The translations under genes and the position numbers were made by a program. 13,149 nucleotides of DNA, taken from assembly GCA_016840465.1 (NCBI GenBank), contig JAEOSH010000056.1, forward strand, positions 1 to 13,149, given 5' to 3'. This stretch comes from Candidatus Baldrarchaeum yapensis (GTDB lineage: Archaea > Asgardarchaeota > Baldrarchaeia > Baldrarchaeales > Baldrarchaeaceae). The first letter of the stretch is position 1. Every line of letters begins with the position of its first letter. Below the pieces are notes generated by a model. The model was not told the origin of the DNA, ran no database searches, and saw nothing but the letters and a program-made list of their open reading frames with translations. Below are positions 5,451 to 13,149 of the stretch, in pieces.

Positions 5451-6060
5451 TTTCATGAATAAGCCTATTTGAGTGCTTTGGTATTTCGGAGCCCGCCAAA
5501 AGGTTGTCTTTTGTCAAACCCTACACCTCAATCACCCCCGTCACCTATCCGCACGAAGAGGCCGGCTGGCGCCTCGAGCCTCAGCATCCGCCTAACGTTG
5601 TGCGCCGCCACCCTATGCTCACCCTTCTTCCTCCTGCGATACCTCTGGACCGAGAAAACCCCCGGCCACCCCGACGGGAACACAGCATGAAAACACACGC
5701 GATCGCTTCACCTGAAAGTCGATGTCCTCTGGAACGCCATCATGCAGTTTCCGGCAGTAGATATGGTTAGATATGATATATCCTCTCCTGTCAGTTGGTT
5801 TGCGGTATTTACGATGCCGGCCGCGCCCTTCTGCTTTTTCGCACTTGCCATAGGCAATCGTTAGCTTGGCGAAAGACGACATTTTAGTGGGCTCCCTAAG
5901 GATGTGGTGTTTCCCTCCCTCGATGATAGTCTGGGAGGAAGTGATCCTCCCGATCCTGAGGAGGAGAGGGGTTGTCCCGATGAACTCCGAGGGGGCTAAG
6001 GTTGATGTGTCCCAAGGCGGATGTTCGCTCATTGATGCGGACATCCGCTGAACCCCTTGT
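5451..6060 (-). pseudogene. GC-rich ruin of an unidentified gene or mobile element
   Basis: This stretch is clearly richer in G and C than its flanks and is starred with stops in all frames. At 5451-5464 TTTCATGAATAA resembles the TTTCATAAATAA of the insertion-sequence end at 8767. On the minus strand, pieces look protein-like: KLTIAYGKCEKAEGRG (about 5868-5820), IVNTANQLTGEDI in the next frame (about 5818-5780), and YRRRKKGEHRVAAHNVRRML (about 5645-5585). The YGKxEK piece followed by ANQLT is faintly like TnpB-type proteins (YGKREKRRxxD...HKxANxL), but not enough to name it. I see decayed accessory DNA, perhaps a second mobile element. Confidence 0.3.
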
Positions 6061-6224
6061 ATTTCTCAGAGTATTCATAGACCCGGCATCGAACTACCAG
6101 ATTCGTCACACGACAAAGCGGGCTTTGCGAGATGAAAGTCGTGATAATATCATGATTGATGTGTTTGAAAATTCGAATTTCCCTCAACATAGGACTAATG
6201 TTGAAAGTTTCTGTCGATGCGAAG

Positions 6225-6232
6225 TTTATATG
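6225..6232 (+). promoter_or_regulatory. TATA box before the mini-ORF and XRE regulator
   Basis: TTTATATG preceded by GCGAAG as a factor-B-like element. Transcription should start near 6255, four bases before ATG 6259, so the mini-ORF would be leaderless and the regulator would follow on the same transcript. Confidence 0.5.
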
Positions 6233-6258
6233 ACCAACTACAGATTCCTTTAACACGT

Positions 6259-6336
6259 ATGAAGGAATTGCGAGTGATGTGCCTGCCACCTGCGGCATCC
6301 ATGGGGTTCGAATCAAAGAGATTGATGGTGACGTAG
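6259..6336 (+). CDS. Possible 25-residue leader peptide before the XRE regulator
   Basis: ATG 6259 lies within a few bases of the predicted transcript start and opens 25 codons (MKELRVMCLPPAASMGFESK RLMVT) to TAG at 6334. The next gene starts at 6347, so only 10 bases separate stop and start, and the regulator's ribosome site GGTGA overlaps the end of the mini-ORF. Its reading through this site could set how much regulator is made. No stretch of a single rare codon is seen, so classical attenuation is not supported. It could also be chance. Confidence 0.3.
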   Translation: MKELRVMCLPPAASMGFESKRLMVT

Positions 6337-6346
6337 GTGACACAAA

Positions 6347-6868
6347 ATGTTTTGGAAGGAACTTGTCCTATCGATAGTGGCGGGGGAGGAAGTTTTCGCG
6401 AGGAAGTTGAAAGAAGGACTTCAGATGTTCAGGCTGAGTGTGAGAGAACTTGCGAGGCTATCGGGGGTTCCCGAGTCCACGATATACAAAATATTGAGTG
6501 CGAAGAGGAGTTTCCGCACGGACACCTTGAGGGCAATTGCGATGGTGTTCAAAAAACTGGAACAGAGGGACTCGGGCGCGGCGATTGCAGTGATTGCCGC
6601 CAAGCATATACTGGAAATGATGAGGAGCCGGATGATCGAGGCCAGCGGGAGGAAGTTTAGGATAAGGGAATATCCCGCATCAAACATAGAGGAGGTACTA
6701 ATACAGGCCGTTAGAGCGGAAAAGGACGGGTGTCTAGCCATAGTATGTGCGCCAATTGTCGCATCGACCGTTGAGAAAATGGTGGACATTCCCGTCGTAA
6801 CCATGAGACCGGAGGCGGAGGCGTTGGTGGAGGCAGTTACTAGAGCGATAAAAATAATTTCTGCGTGA
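6347..6868 (+). CDS. XRE-type HTH regulator with C-terminal sensor-like domain
   Basis: 173 residues. Residues 18-72 form an XRE/Cro helix-turn-helix: MFRLSVRELARLSGVPESTI carries the two DNA-contacting helices and YKILSAKRSFRTDTLRAIAM closes the five-helix unit. Residues 103-173 alternate strands and helices (KFRIREYPASNIEEVLIQAV, CLAIVCAPIVASTVEKM, IPVVTMRPEAEALVEAVTRA), resembling the PrpR_N-like sensor halves found behind XRE domains in archaeal predicted regulators; ligand unknown. ATG 6347 follows GGTGA (6336-6340). No signal or membrane segment. It lies 331 bases before a cobalamin-type radical SAM gene in the same direction; that gene has its own promoter, so co-transcription is not required, but local control is possible. 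HTH assignment firm; C-terminal domain likely but unnamed. Confidence 0.8.
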   Translation: MFWKELVLSIVAGEEVFARKLKEGLQMFRLSVRELARLSGVPESTIYKILSAKRSFRTDTLRAIAMVFKKLEQRDSGAAIAVIAAKHILEMMRSRMIEASGRKFRIREYPASNIEEVLIQAVRAEKDGCLAIVCAPIVASTVEKMVDIPVVTMRPEAEALVEAVTRAIKIISA

Positions 6869-7143
6869 GGTATTTACTCTTCGTTTCGAAAATTGCTCTC
6901 ACAATGAACTCCTATGATAACGCACGAGCATGGCATGTATTCCAGCAGTAATTGTACGATTTTTGTCGATACGATGGGGGATATTATTTTCCGTTGATTG
7001 CCATTTTACAATCTTACAAACGTAAGGTGGAGGTATTTCAAAAGTAAAACCTGAGATGAACTGTTGCCAGATTGCGATCCAATAGAGGCTTCCCAACTCT
7101 CCCCTTTTTACTTCTGTAAAACGGTCTCCTTAGTGTCCGAAAG
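6869..7143. other. Intergenic stretch without a recognisable gene
   Basis: About 275 bases. The minus frame at 6899-7096 stays open for 65 codons but shows no motif, start signal or codon pattern. Only the promoter at its right end is supported. Confidence 0.4.
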
Positions 7144-7170
7144 AAATATATCACAAAGCATCAGTTCACT

Positions 7171-7179
7171 TTTTATAAA
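7171..7179 (+). promoter_or_regulatory. TATA box of the first radical SAM gene
   Basis: TTTTATAAA lies 21-29 bases before ATG 7200, so the transcript may be nearly leaderless. A second box, AAATATATC at 7144-7152, would give a leader that includes GGGAGG (7191-7196), only three bases from the ATG. Confidence 0.5.
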
Positions 7180-7199
7180 AATCATCAACGGGGAGGATT

Positions 7200-8777
7200 A
7201 TGGTCAAAAACGGTTATGAAATAGTTCTTACGGCTGAAAGATGCCTTATGAGTGATTATCATGGGGCTCTTTTCTTAGGTTTTTGTGCATGTGCACCCAA
7301 GAATTTATGGCATCCATTCCTTTTCTTCAGATTTATTTGCCCGTCCGGACCAGTTAAGAGAAATGGGGAAGCAATACTTGCTCCCTACGGATTAAGAAAG
7401 ATAGAGGCCGCCCTTCTGGATTACGGGTTCTCAAGGGATCAGGTCATAGTTGTACACCCCGAGAAGTTAAAGAAAGTCGTCGGACCTAATACGAAAATTA
7501 TCGGGATTTCGAGCAATGACCCCCTCGGAAAAGGACCAGCGAGCACGACGTTTGCCGGAGAAACCGGACTTGTCAACGAAGAGTCTTATATTGCGTGGAA
7601 GTTCCGGGAACTCGTGACAAACCCCTATCTCAAGAAATGGGGTGCAAAAATAGTAGTAGGCGGGCCCGGTGCATGGCAATTGGTTCCTGAAGAGCCGAGA
7701 AGGAAACTAGGAATAGACGTAGTAGTGGTGGGAGAGGGCGAAAAGGTCGTTCCTCCGCTCTTCGAAAAAATCCTGAATGGTGAGAGCGTTCCCGAAGTAG
7801 TAGAAGGGGAGGTAGTAGACGCAAGTGAGATGCCGATCATAAGAGGTGGAACAGTTGGTGGAATAGTCGAAGTTGCAAGAGGGTGTGGAAGGGGTTGCAA
7901 GTTCTGTATACCAACGCTTGCAAAACTCAGATCCCGCCCAATAGATGACATTTTGAAAGAAGTTGATGTTAATGTATCCGTCGGGCAGACACACATAACA
8001 TTTCACGCCGAGGACATTCTAAGGTATGGTGCCCGGGGACTCGACATGGATCCTGATGCGGTGTTAAGACTATTCGATGCCGTTTCGGGACATGAAGGGG
8101 TTACTGGAGTTGGGTTCAGCCATTTTGCTCTAGCCAGTGTTGCGTACCAGCCCGACTTGGTAAGAGGAATTACCGAAATACTTGAAAGTAGAGAAAAGTT
8201 GGGCCCGTCACCTTGGATAGGTAGCCAGACAGGCATAGAGACGGGCAGCCCGAGGCTTATCGATAAGCACATGCGGGGCAAAGTGAAGCCATTCAAACCG
8301 GAGGAGTGGCCCGATGTTGTCGAGAAAGCATTTGCGATTTGTGAGGAGAACAAGTGGATACCTTGTGCGACACTAATAATGGGATTACCAGGAGAGACTT
8401 CAGATGATGTCATTAAGACGATAGAGCTTCTTGAAAGGCTCAAAGATTACAAAAGTTTGGTGGTTCCACTGTTCTTCGTACCATTAGGCGCATTAAAGAA
8501 CGAGAAGGCCTTTACTGTTTTTGATTTGAGGGACGAACACTGGGAATTATTGCGCATGTGTTGGAAGTACGATATGAAGTGGTTGCGAGAACTGGCAACT
8601 GAGTATCTTAGAAAAGTGAGTTGGCTTTCAAGGAACTTTATCTTAAGGTTCGTGAAATGGATAATCGGCTGGGTAGACAAAAGATTCGATCAAATGCTTG
8701 AAGAAAAACGGGAGGAGATCAGGGAAAGGAAAAAAGAGAAAACAGGGCATATACTTGAGGCCGAGGCTGTTTCATAA
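7200..8777 (+). CDS. Cobalamin-binding-type radical SAM protein (archaeal)
   Basis: 525 residues. Residues 1-215 form an N-terminal cobalamin-binding-like alpha/beta unit with a family-specific head (EIVLTAERCLMSDYHGALFL, cysteines at 29 and 31), KIIGISSNDPLGKG, KIVVGGPGAW at 150-159 and VVVVGEGEKVVPPL at 174-187. The radical SAM core starts at 222: ARGCGRGCKFC has Cys229, Cys233 and Cys236 for the 4Fe-4S cluster, then GSQTGIETGS at 341-350 and ATLIMGLPGET at 390-400. The C-terminus (455-515) is helical and highly charged. The DxHxxG cobalamin motif is absent, as in many of this class. Such proteins methylate, cyclise or rearrange unactivated carbons of cofactors, lipids or peptides; the substrate is unknown. 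The final residues AVS and the TAA are encoded by an inserted IS end (8767-8810), so the original tail has been replaced. Confidence 0.85.
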   Translation: MVKNGYEIVLTAERCLMSDYHGALFLGFCACAPKNLWHPFLFFRFICPSGPVKRNGEAILAPYGLRKIEAALLDYGFSRDQVIVVHPEKLKKVVGPNTKIIGISSNDPLGKGPASTTFAGETGLVNEESYIAWKFRELVTNPYLKKWGAKIVVGGPGAWQLVPEEPRRKLGIDVVVVGEGEKVVPPLFEKILNGESVPEVVEGEVVDASEMPIIRGGTVGGIVEVARGCGRGCKFCIPTLAKLRSRPIDDILKEVDVNVSVGQTHITFHAEDILRYGARGLDMDPDAVLRLFDAVSGHEGVTGVGFSHFALASVAYQPDLVRGITEILESREKLGPSPWIGSQTGIETGSPRLIDKHMRGKVKPFKPEEWPDVVEKAFAICEENKWIPCATLIMGLPGETSDDVIKTIELLERLKDYKSLVVPLFFVPLGALKNEKAFTVFDLRDEHWELLRMCWKYDMKWLRELATEYLRKVSWLSRNFILRFVKWIIGWVDKRFDQMLEEKREEIRERKKEKTGHILEAEAVS

Positions 8778-8810
8778 ATAAATTCAACATACACACGGCT
8801 AGACATCGGC
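8767..8810 (+). repeat. Left end of the decayed IS4-type element
   Basis: CTGTTTCATAAATAAATTCA at the start, ending AGACATCGGC. It matches the solo copy at 2133-2180 (37 of 44 aligned bases) and its first 12 bases recur at 1053-1064 (TGTTTCATAAAT). The base composition jumps to GC-rich immediately after it. It overlaps the last three codons and the stop of the radical SAM gene. Confidence 0.55.
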
Positions 8811-9139
8811 CCGGGGGCGTCGGTCGCTGGTCCGAACGTCGCTGTCGGTCTCTGCCCCCTTCGGGCCTCATCTATTTCCGCGTCACGCGCCCGCCTTCCC
8901 GGTGGCGATTCGCTCCACATTCGGTGCGAAGGACAGCCACTTCACTGATGCGTCCGCGCGCTCAACGAACTAATACCTCAGCGTCCTCCTCAGCCTCGCC
9001 TTCAGCCTCGAGCAGATGTGCTCTTCTTCACTTCTGTGGCGGTGGAGGTGCTTGATGACCAGAGGTTGTGCACGGAATCGATTTTTATCGAGAGGCAGAC
9101 GGGACATTTATGAGCCCCGCCCCTCTCACGCACATGCGC

Positions 9140-10310
9140 GTCCCAGAGGGCGAACCGATACATGAGTACCTCCTCGATGTTATCAAACTATTCGGCAAAG
9201 ATCTCAGAACATGCGTGGTACCTTACGTCGATATGCTCCTCTCACTCCCGGAAAAACATCCGCAGTGACGCGCCACTCGAGCGTGCCCGTCCACAGAACC
9301 ACAGCCCCGAGAAAATCATAGAGGCCGCTCGAAAAATCCCCCGCGTCAGAAAGGCCTTAGAGGCCCGCGAAAAAAGCGGATCATCGATCCCCACTCATCA
9401 TAGCGATCGACCAAAAGGTCGGCCGCCGATATGGAACCAAATCATTCGCCGTGGGGAGGTGCTACGACCCCTCCCTCAAGAAGTCGTCGACGGAATCCCC
9501 ACCGTCGACGCCGCTCCCGTGAACCACGGCCGCATAATCATGAACCTAACAAAATACACGTACCGCCCCGCGCGATTAAAAGAATCCACAGATAAAAGGA
9601 AGCCGAAAGACGGTACAAGAAGAAACGGAACTTTCCGCCGAGCTCGTGGCCGAGGCGCTGAATTTGGCCGAATCCCTCGGCTTCTCCAAAAATTCGTGTG
9701 ACGGTCGTGACGGATTCCTGGTTCGGGTGGGGGCGCCTCCTCCGCTTCCTCGACGAGGGGGGCGTGCGTTATCGTGGGTGTGGCGAGGAGCAGAAATGTC
9801 CGCTTTTCGGTAGATGGGTCGGAGTGGAGGAGGCCTTCTCCGCCCTCCCCTGGAGGTCTATGATCGACAAAAGGGGGCGCAGGGTGCTTTATAAGGATAT
9901 CACGGCCCGCATCAGGGGACTCGGGGGGAAGCTTTTGCCCTCATGAGGCCCGGGAAGGGGCGCCCGTTCTTCCTGATGACCAAGGATCTCCGGATGGACG
10001 CGCGTACGGCACTGCGTTGCTGGATGGACCGGTGGGCGGTCGAGGAGACGCAGGGGAGCTGGGGCAGATTTTCGGTCTCCGCGGGATTTTCTGCAGGTCT
10101 GAGAGCATGGTTAGGGCGAGGATATTGTTCTGCTACCTGCTACATCTCGTGTTTTCGATCAGAGTGGCAAAGATTTCAAGATTTGGTGCTCGCGTCACAG
10201 TATACGATTTGTGGAGGGAGTATTGCGGACTTGATGGTCTTCTTGCCAAGGGGTGGGGAGAATTTGTTTATATCTGGATAAGGCTTCACAAATGCAGCTT
10301 TTGTCCACTT
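9140..10310 (+). pseudogene. DDE transposase of IS4 type, multiple frameshifts
   Basis: Reading across frames reconstructs a transposase of about 400 residues. EYLLDVIKLFGKDLRTCVVP (about 9163-9222) is the N-terminal part. PLIIAID (9391-9411) holds the first catalytic Asp, followed by RRYGTKSFAVGRCYDPSLKK and VVDGIPTVDAAPVNHGRII. ELSAELVAEALNLAESLGFS (about 9625-9685) leads to VTVVTDSWFGWGRLLRFLDE with the second Asp at 9713-9715. RPGKGRPFFLMTKDLRMDAR and then LRCWMDRWAVEET carry the Glu at 10042-10044; RARILFCYLLHLVFS ends the core. The IS4 motif Y-(2)-R-(3)-E-(6)-K is recognisable, with R and E kept but Y now Trp and K now Gly. At least six frame changes; certainly inactive. Confidence 0.75.
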
Positions 10311-10325
10311 AATTATGGTTGCTCA

Positions 10326-10490
10326 ACCTCTGAATCTTACACTCAGGGAGAAACCCCCAGCAGACTCTAATCCTTAAAACTCAAGGCTTCCGGATTTCCG
10401 CATACCAACACGCAGGCTTACATACGCCACCCGAAACTTGCCAATCACCACGAGAAAAGGTAAAACAAATGAAAAATTCGGCACGAAGCA
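10326..10490 (+). other. Spacer between the insertion sequence and the second radical SAM gene
   Basis: About 165 bases with no gene or motif I can support. The frame of the next gene stays open back to ATG 10438, but that extension lacks a ribosome site. Confidence 0.4.
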
Positions 10491-10498
10491 CTTAAATT
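10491..10498 (+). promoter_or_regulatory. TATA box of the second radical SAM gene
   Basis: CTTAAATT preceded by ACGAAGCA (factor-B-like). It predicts a transcript start near 10520, leaving a 17-base leader that contains the ribosome site GAGGTGAG (10525-10532), 4 bases before ATG 10537. Confidence 0.45.
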
Positions 10499-10536
10499 CG
10501 GATATAATAGATGTAATAGTATCTGAGGTGAGTTTA

Positions 10537-11913
10537 ATGAAAATTCTCCTTGTTTCTCCGCCTTCGGCATCCGCAGTCAAAGAAGTCCTGGGCGTGAGTT
10601 CTCCGCCGCTGGGCCTCGCTTACATAGCATCCCTTCTTGAGTCAGAGGGTGAAGATGTCAGAATAATAGACTCCATAACCGAAAACTACACCCTCGAGAA
10701 GATAGATAAGGAAATGGAAAAATGGGGACCCGACATTGTCGGCGTCACCTCCGTAACTCCTACATTCTATGACGCAATCAAGGTCGCCAAAATTGCCAAA
10801 ATGCACGGCGCAATCACCGTGCTTGGCGGTGCTCACGTCACCTTCATGGCTAGGGAAACTCTTGAAAAATACCCATTCGTGGACTTCGTGGTCAGAGGCG
10901 AGGGAGAATATACAATGCTACAACTCGTTCACTGCATAGAGAAGGGAGAAGAACCCCACAAGATTCTGGGACTGAGCTACAGATCTAGGAGCGGGATCGT
11001 AAAGGAGAACCCGCCGCGACCACCCATCATGAACCTTGACGAGCTGCCACCACCCGCCTACCACCTCCTCCCCATGGATAAATACAGGTTTCAAGGACTA
11101 AAATATGCAACAATGATCACGAGCCGAGGATGCCCCTTCCGTTGCGTCTTCTGTGCATCCTCCAGAATATGCGGTAAAAAGTGGCGAGGACTATCCCCCG
11201 AAAGAGTAGTGGATGAAATGGAGTACCTGATCAACGAATACGGAGTGAGGGACATAGAGTTCTTGGATGATACCTTCACATTCGATAAGAAGAGGGCACT
11301 ACAAATATGTGACCTGATTGCCAAGAGAGGGCTCGATGTCAGATGGATATGTAGTAGTAGGGTCGATATATTTGATAAGGAGTTGGCACAGGCGCTAAAG
11401 AAGAGCGGATGCGAAATTGTTTATTTCGGCGTGGAGAGCGGCTCTCAAAGGGTACTAAATGCCATGAAGAAAGGAATAACGCTGAAACAGGCAATAAGAG
11501 CGGTGAAAAATGCAAAAGAGGCCGGATTGAAAAACGTGGCATCCTTCATCCTCGGAATGCCCGACGAAACAATAGACGAGGCAAATATGACAATAAACTT
11601 CGCAATAAAACTCAACCCGGATTACGCTCAGTTCACAATTTGTACCCCGTTCCCCGGTACCGAACTATACGAGTACGCTGTAAGAAACAACCTGCTGCTG
11701 ACACGCGACTGGTCAAAGTACAATACTCTCACACCAGTGATGAAGACGAAGATAGGCGTTCGCACCCTCAAAAAATTACTTTCGAAAGCATACCTCAAGT
11801 TTTACACTAGGATAAGATACATTATCGAGAGAATAAAGAACAGAGAGTTCGTAATCGTGAAGAACGCAATAAGGGGCGTTCTTAATTACCTCCGAAACTA
11901 CTTTTATGCATAA
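10537..11913 (+). CDS. Class B (cobalamin-binding) radical SAM protein
   Basis: 458 residues from ATG 10537, chosen over ATG 10438 because MKILLVSPP is the usual start of this family and GAGGTGAG precedes it. Residues 1-140 are a B12-binding alpha/beta domain: SSPPLGLAYIASLLE at 21-35, DIVGVTSVT at 66-74, VLGGAHVT at 95-102, VDFVVRGEGE at 115-124. The radical SAM core runs 188-410: TSRGCPFRCVFC with Cys199, Cys203 and Cys206, then EFLDDTFTFDKKR at 241-253, VYFGVESGSQRVL at 295-307 and FILGMPDET at 337-345. The tail (411-458) is basic and helical, often seen in lipid- or cofactor-modifying members (BchE, HpnJ and GDGT-ring-synthase relatives). It probably moves methyl groups or forms C-C bonds; the substrate cannot be read from the sequence. 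It is intact, with its own promoter. Confidence 0.88.
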   Translation: MKILLVSPPSASAVKEVLGVSSPPLGLAYIASLLESEGEDVRIIDSITENYTLEKIDKEMEKWGPDIVGVTSVTPTFYDAIKVAKIAKMHGAITVLGGAHVTFMARETLEKYPFVDFVVRGEGEYTMLQLVHCIEKGEEPHKILGLSYRSRSGIVKENPPRPPIMNLDELPPPAYHLLPMDKYRFQGLKYATMITSRGCPFRCVFCASSRICGKKWRGLSPERVVDEMEYLINEYGVRDIEFLDDTFTFDKKRALQICDLIAKRGLDVRWICSSRVDIFDKELAQALKKSGCEIVYFGVESGSQRVLNAMKKGITLKQAIRAVKNAKEAGLKNVASFILGMPDETIDEANMTINFAIKLNPDYAQFTICTPFPGTELYEYAVRNNLLLTRDWSKYNTLTPVMKTKIGVRTLKKLLSKAYLKFYTRIRYIIERIKNREFVIVKNAIRGVLNYLRNYFYA

Positions 11914-12990
11914 CACTCAACATATCACCCCCACAGACCAAAATTGATAGACATCATCATTATATTGCCAGCATTCACGACATCATGATATATTTGAGTG
12001 CGTTCTTGCTCCTTATTGGAAAGAACAATCTTTCTCCCATAAGATGCGCGAATAACCCGAACATGATGCTACATCCCTAACACTAGTGCATCGCATAAAT
12101 CTAACTTGAAAAACAGATTACGTGGAGCATCTCATTTGCGAAAGTTCCTCTTTATCATGACAGAACTTCATAATCCCCTACAAAAGCGCTCTTTTTCAGT
12201 TGTGAACAGTACTGCTAGATTTTTATCAATTTGAGTGCTGTAGGTGAATGTGACACCAACCGAGGAGTGTGATGTAGAGCTATCTGCTATCTCATGACAA
12301 GTCCTTGATCAATTCGTAAATGTAGGTATTAGCCTCCACCCTTCTACCCTTCGAACGAAAATCCTTCATTTTTCTTCGAATAAGAGTTCCCGCGAAAATA
12401 TCGTTGGAATAGGACATGGTTCCCAACAATAAAGGAACAAATACGCGTGATAGGTAGTTTTGTTCTCGTGTCAGTGGTGAATAAACAGAACCTTTCCAAG
12501 ACCACCCAAGATCATTAACTCCCCTTGCTAAGAAAGTCCTCGGTCATTTAAGGTCATGAGGAGTTACAATTTTTTGGAAAGAATTATACGATACTGATTG
12601 CAGACCGGTGGAAATATTTCGACTCCCGGCGCGCAAAAATCAAACTATGTACTCGAATACCCGCCGATGTGACTCCCGGTGGGGCCACCAAGCCAGATGA
12701 GGTGTCTGAGGGAGAAGCCCATGCGGATTTCCGAAATTATCAAAAATATTGGAAAGATGAAACATGAGTAACCACTCTCTAAACCTCCCTCTCCAAGTCC
12801 CGTGCGAGCACCTCCATGCGCATCCTGATCAATTCTATGAGCACAAGTGTGCCCTCCATCCGCCGCCCTCCGGTGTGATGCACATAGTGGCGCACTAATT
12901 AGAATTTTGGCATCGGAAGACCCTGGTATCTCAATCTCAGTCCCACATAACTGACACAGAACACGCAGAGTCTTCAGCTTCTCACAATTT
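11914..12990. other. 1.1-kb stretch with no intact gene
   Basis: No frame shows a credible gene. On the minus strand there are protein-like scraps: RAFVGDYEVLS and RGTFANEMLHVICF (about 12190-12110), which recall a middle piece of a PIN domain, and IRRKMKDFRSKGRRVEANTY followed by IYELIKDLS (about 12390-12295). On plus, 12671-12757 reads VTPGGATKPDEVSEGEAHAD, faintly like the tail of a TnpB-type protein. The 10-mer ATTTGAGTGC occurs at 11992 and 12229, and again at 5467. I read this as old, decayed accessory DNA. Confidence 0.35.
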
Positions 12991-12991
12991 G

Positions 12992-13007
12992 TAATAAAAG
13001 GAAAAAA
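12992..13007 (-). terminator. T-rich terminator of the leftward gene at the window end
   Basis: On the minus strand, ATTTTTTCCTTTTATTAC begins within a few bases of the TAA at 13012-13010, a typical archaeal T-run stop signal. Confidence 0.5.
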
Positions 13008-13009
13008 TG

Positions 13010-13149
13010 TTATGTAGCTGTCCTAGTAAGCTTTCTCTTCCTCCTCCGCCACCACACGAACAGTATCACGGGGACGGCTATTATGAGGATGATTATACAT
13101 ACGATCAGTAATGTCGTTATCAGCACCTCCGTTGTGGAGAAGTGTATCA
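13010..13149 (-). CDS. C-terminal membrane anchor of a protein cut by the window edge
   Basis: The last 45 residues or so of a leftward gene. After a polar lead (STTEVLITTLL) comes one long hydrophobic helix (IVCIIILIIAVPVILFVWW) followed by RRRKRKLTRTAT and TAA. This is a tail anchor with the basic end inside the cell, so the bulk of the protein would be outside or facing the membrane surface. Large archaeal surface proteins and transporter-associated binding proteins end like this, but no domain is visible, so the function is unknown. A T-rich terminator follows at once, so the frame looks genuine. Confidence 0.6.
   Translation of the reverse strand, partial: IHFSTTEVLITTLLIVCIIILIIAVPVILFVWWRRRKRKLTRTAT

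Larger units (their letters stand above)
8767..10325 (+). mobile_element. Decayed IS4/ISH3-like insertion sequence
   Basis: About 1.55 kb, GC-rich, between the two radical SAM genes. The left end is the repeat at 8767-8810; a heavily decayed transposase fills 9140-10310. The right end is uncertain: CTTAATTATGG near 10310-10320 is only a weak mirror of the left end, and no target duplication could be found. The part from 8811 to about 9100 holds no identifiable gene; on the minus strand it contains charged, helical-looking pieces (RSEEEHICSRLKARLRRTLR at about 9030-8970) broken by stops. The element has been immobile long enough to gather many frameshifts. Confidence 0.7.

Noticed and set aside
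6301-6316. GGTTCGAATC, the typical T-loop sequence of a tRNA
   Set aside because: The flanking bases do not pair into a T stem, and no acceptor, D or anticodon arm can be drawn around it.
10438-10536. Upstream extension of the second radical SAM protein to ATG 10438
   Set aside because: No ribosome site there; family members start at MKILLVSPP, which has GAGGTGAG in front and a TATA box that would fall inside the extension.
12671-12757. VTPGGATKPDEVSEGEAHAD as a TnpB-type C-terminal tail
   Set aside because: Only a compositional resemblance; no zinc-finger cysteines or RuvC-like motifs upstream in any frame.
1-13149. CRISPR array or tandem repeat
   Set aside because: No regularly spaced direct repeats were seen anywhere in the window.

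Overview
The window reads as archaeal chromosome, probably a thermophile-like member of the TACK or a related group; I cannot name the species. The signs are A-box promoters (TTTATAAG-type) about 25-35 bases before starts, GGTG/GAGG ribosome sites, a GTGA stop/start overlap, remnants of HEPN-MNT and VapBC toxin-antitoxin pairs of the kind abundant in archaea, and two cobalamin-binding radical SAM proteins. I saw no tRNA, rRNA or CRISPR array.

Layout. 1-300 (minus): start of an MNT nucleotidyltransferase (cut by the window edge), overlapped upstream by a broken HEPN gene. 545-634 (plus): possible 29-residue membrane peptide. 790-1060 (minus): ruin of an unidentified gene that has a second copy at 4316-4642. 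1080-2086 (minus): two-gene operon of an SDH/ClpP-fold serine protease and a 54-residue basic protein. 2133-2180: stray insertion-sequence end. 2165-2648 (minus): wrecked VapBC pair. 2921-4261 (plus): Schlafen-AlbA_2/HATPase/winged-helix regulator. 4452-4600: a 149-base segment with 12-base perfect inverted ends inside the second copy of the unidentified gene. 4733-5237 (minus): retropepsin-fold gene split by one extra base in a run of five A, with Asn where the catalytic Asp belongs. 5450-6060: GC-rich ruin. 6259-6868 (plus): mini-ORF plus an XRE-type regulator. 7200-8777 and 10537-11913 (plus): two cobalamin-type radical SAM proteins. 8767-10325: decayed IS4-type element between them. 11914-13009: over 1 kb without an intact gene. 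13010-13149 (minus): C-terminal membrane anchor of a gene that runs off the window.

How it fits together. Intact genes are islands in a strip of ruins: two toxin-antitoxin pairs, one clear insertion sequence plus a solo end, and two copies of a lost gene family. The left end of the insertion sequence lies across the 3' end of the first radical SAM gene and supplies its stop codon. The two radical SAM genes point the same way but each has its own promoter; they may belong to one modification pathway, or may only be neighbours. The XRE regulator just upstream could control the first of them, but nothing in the sequence proves this.
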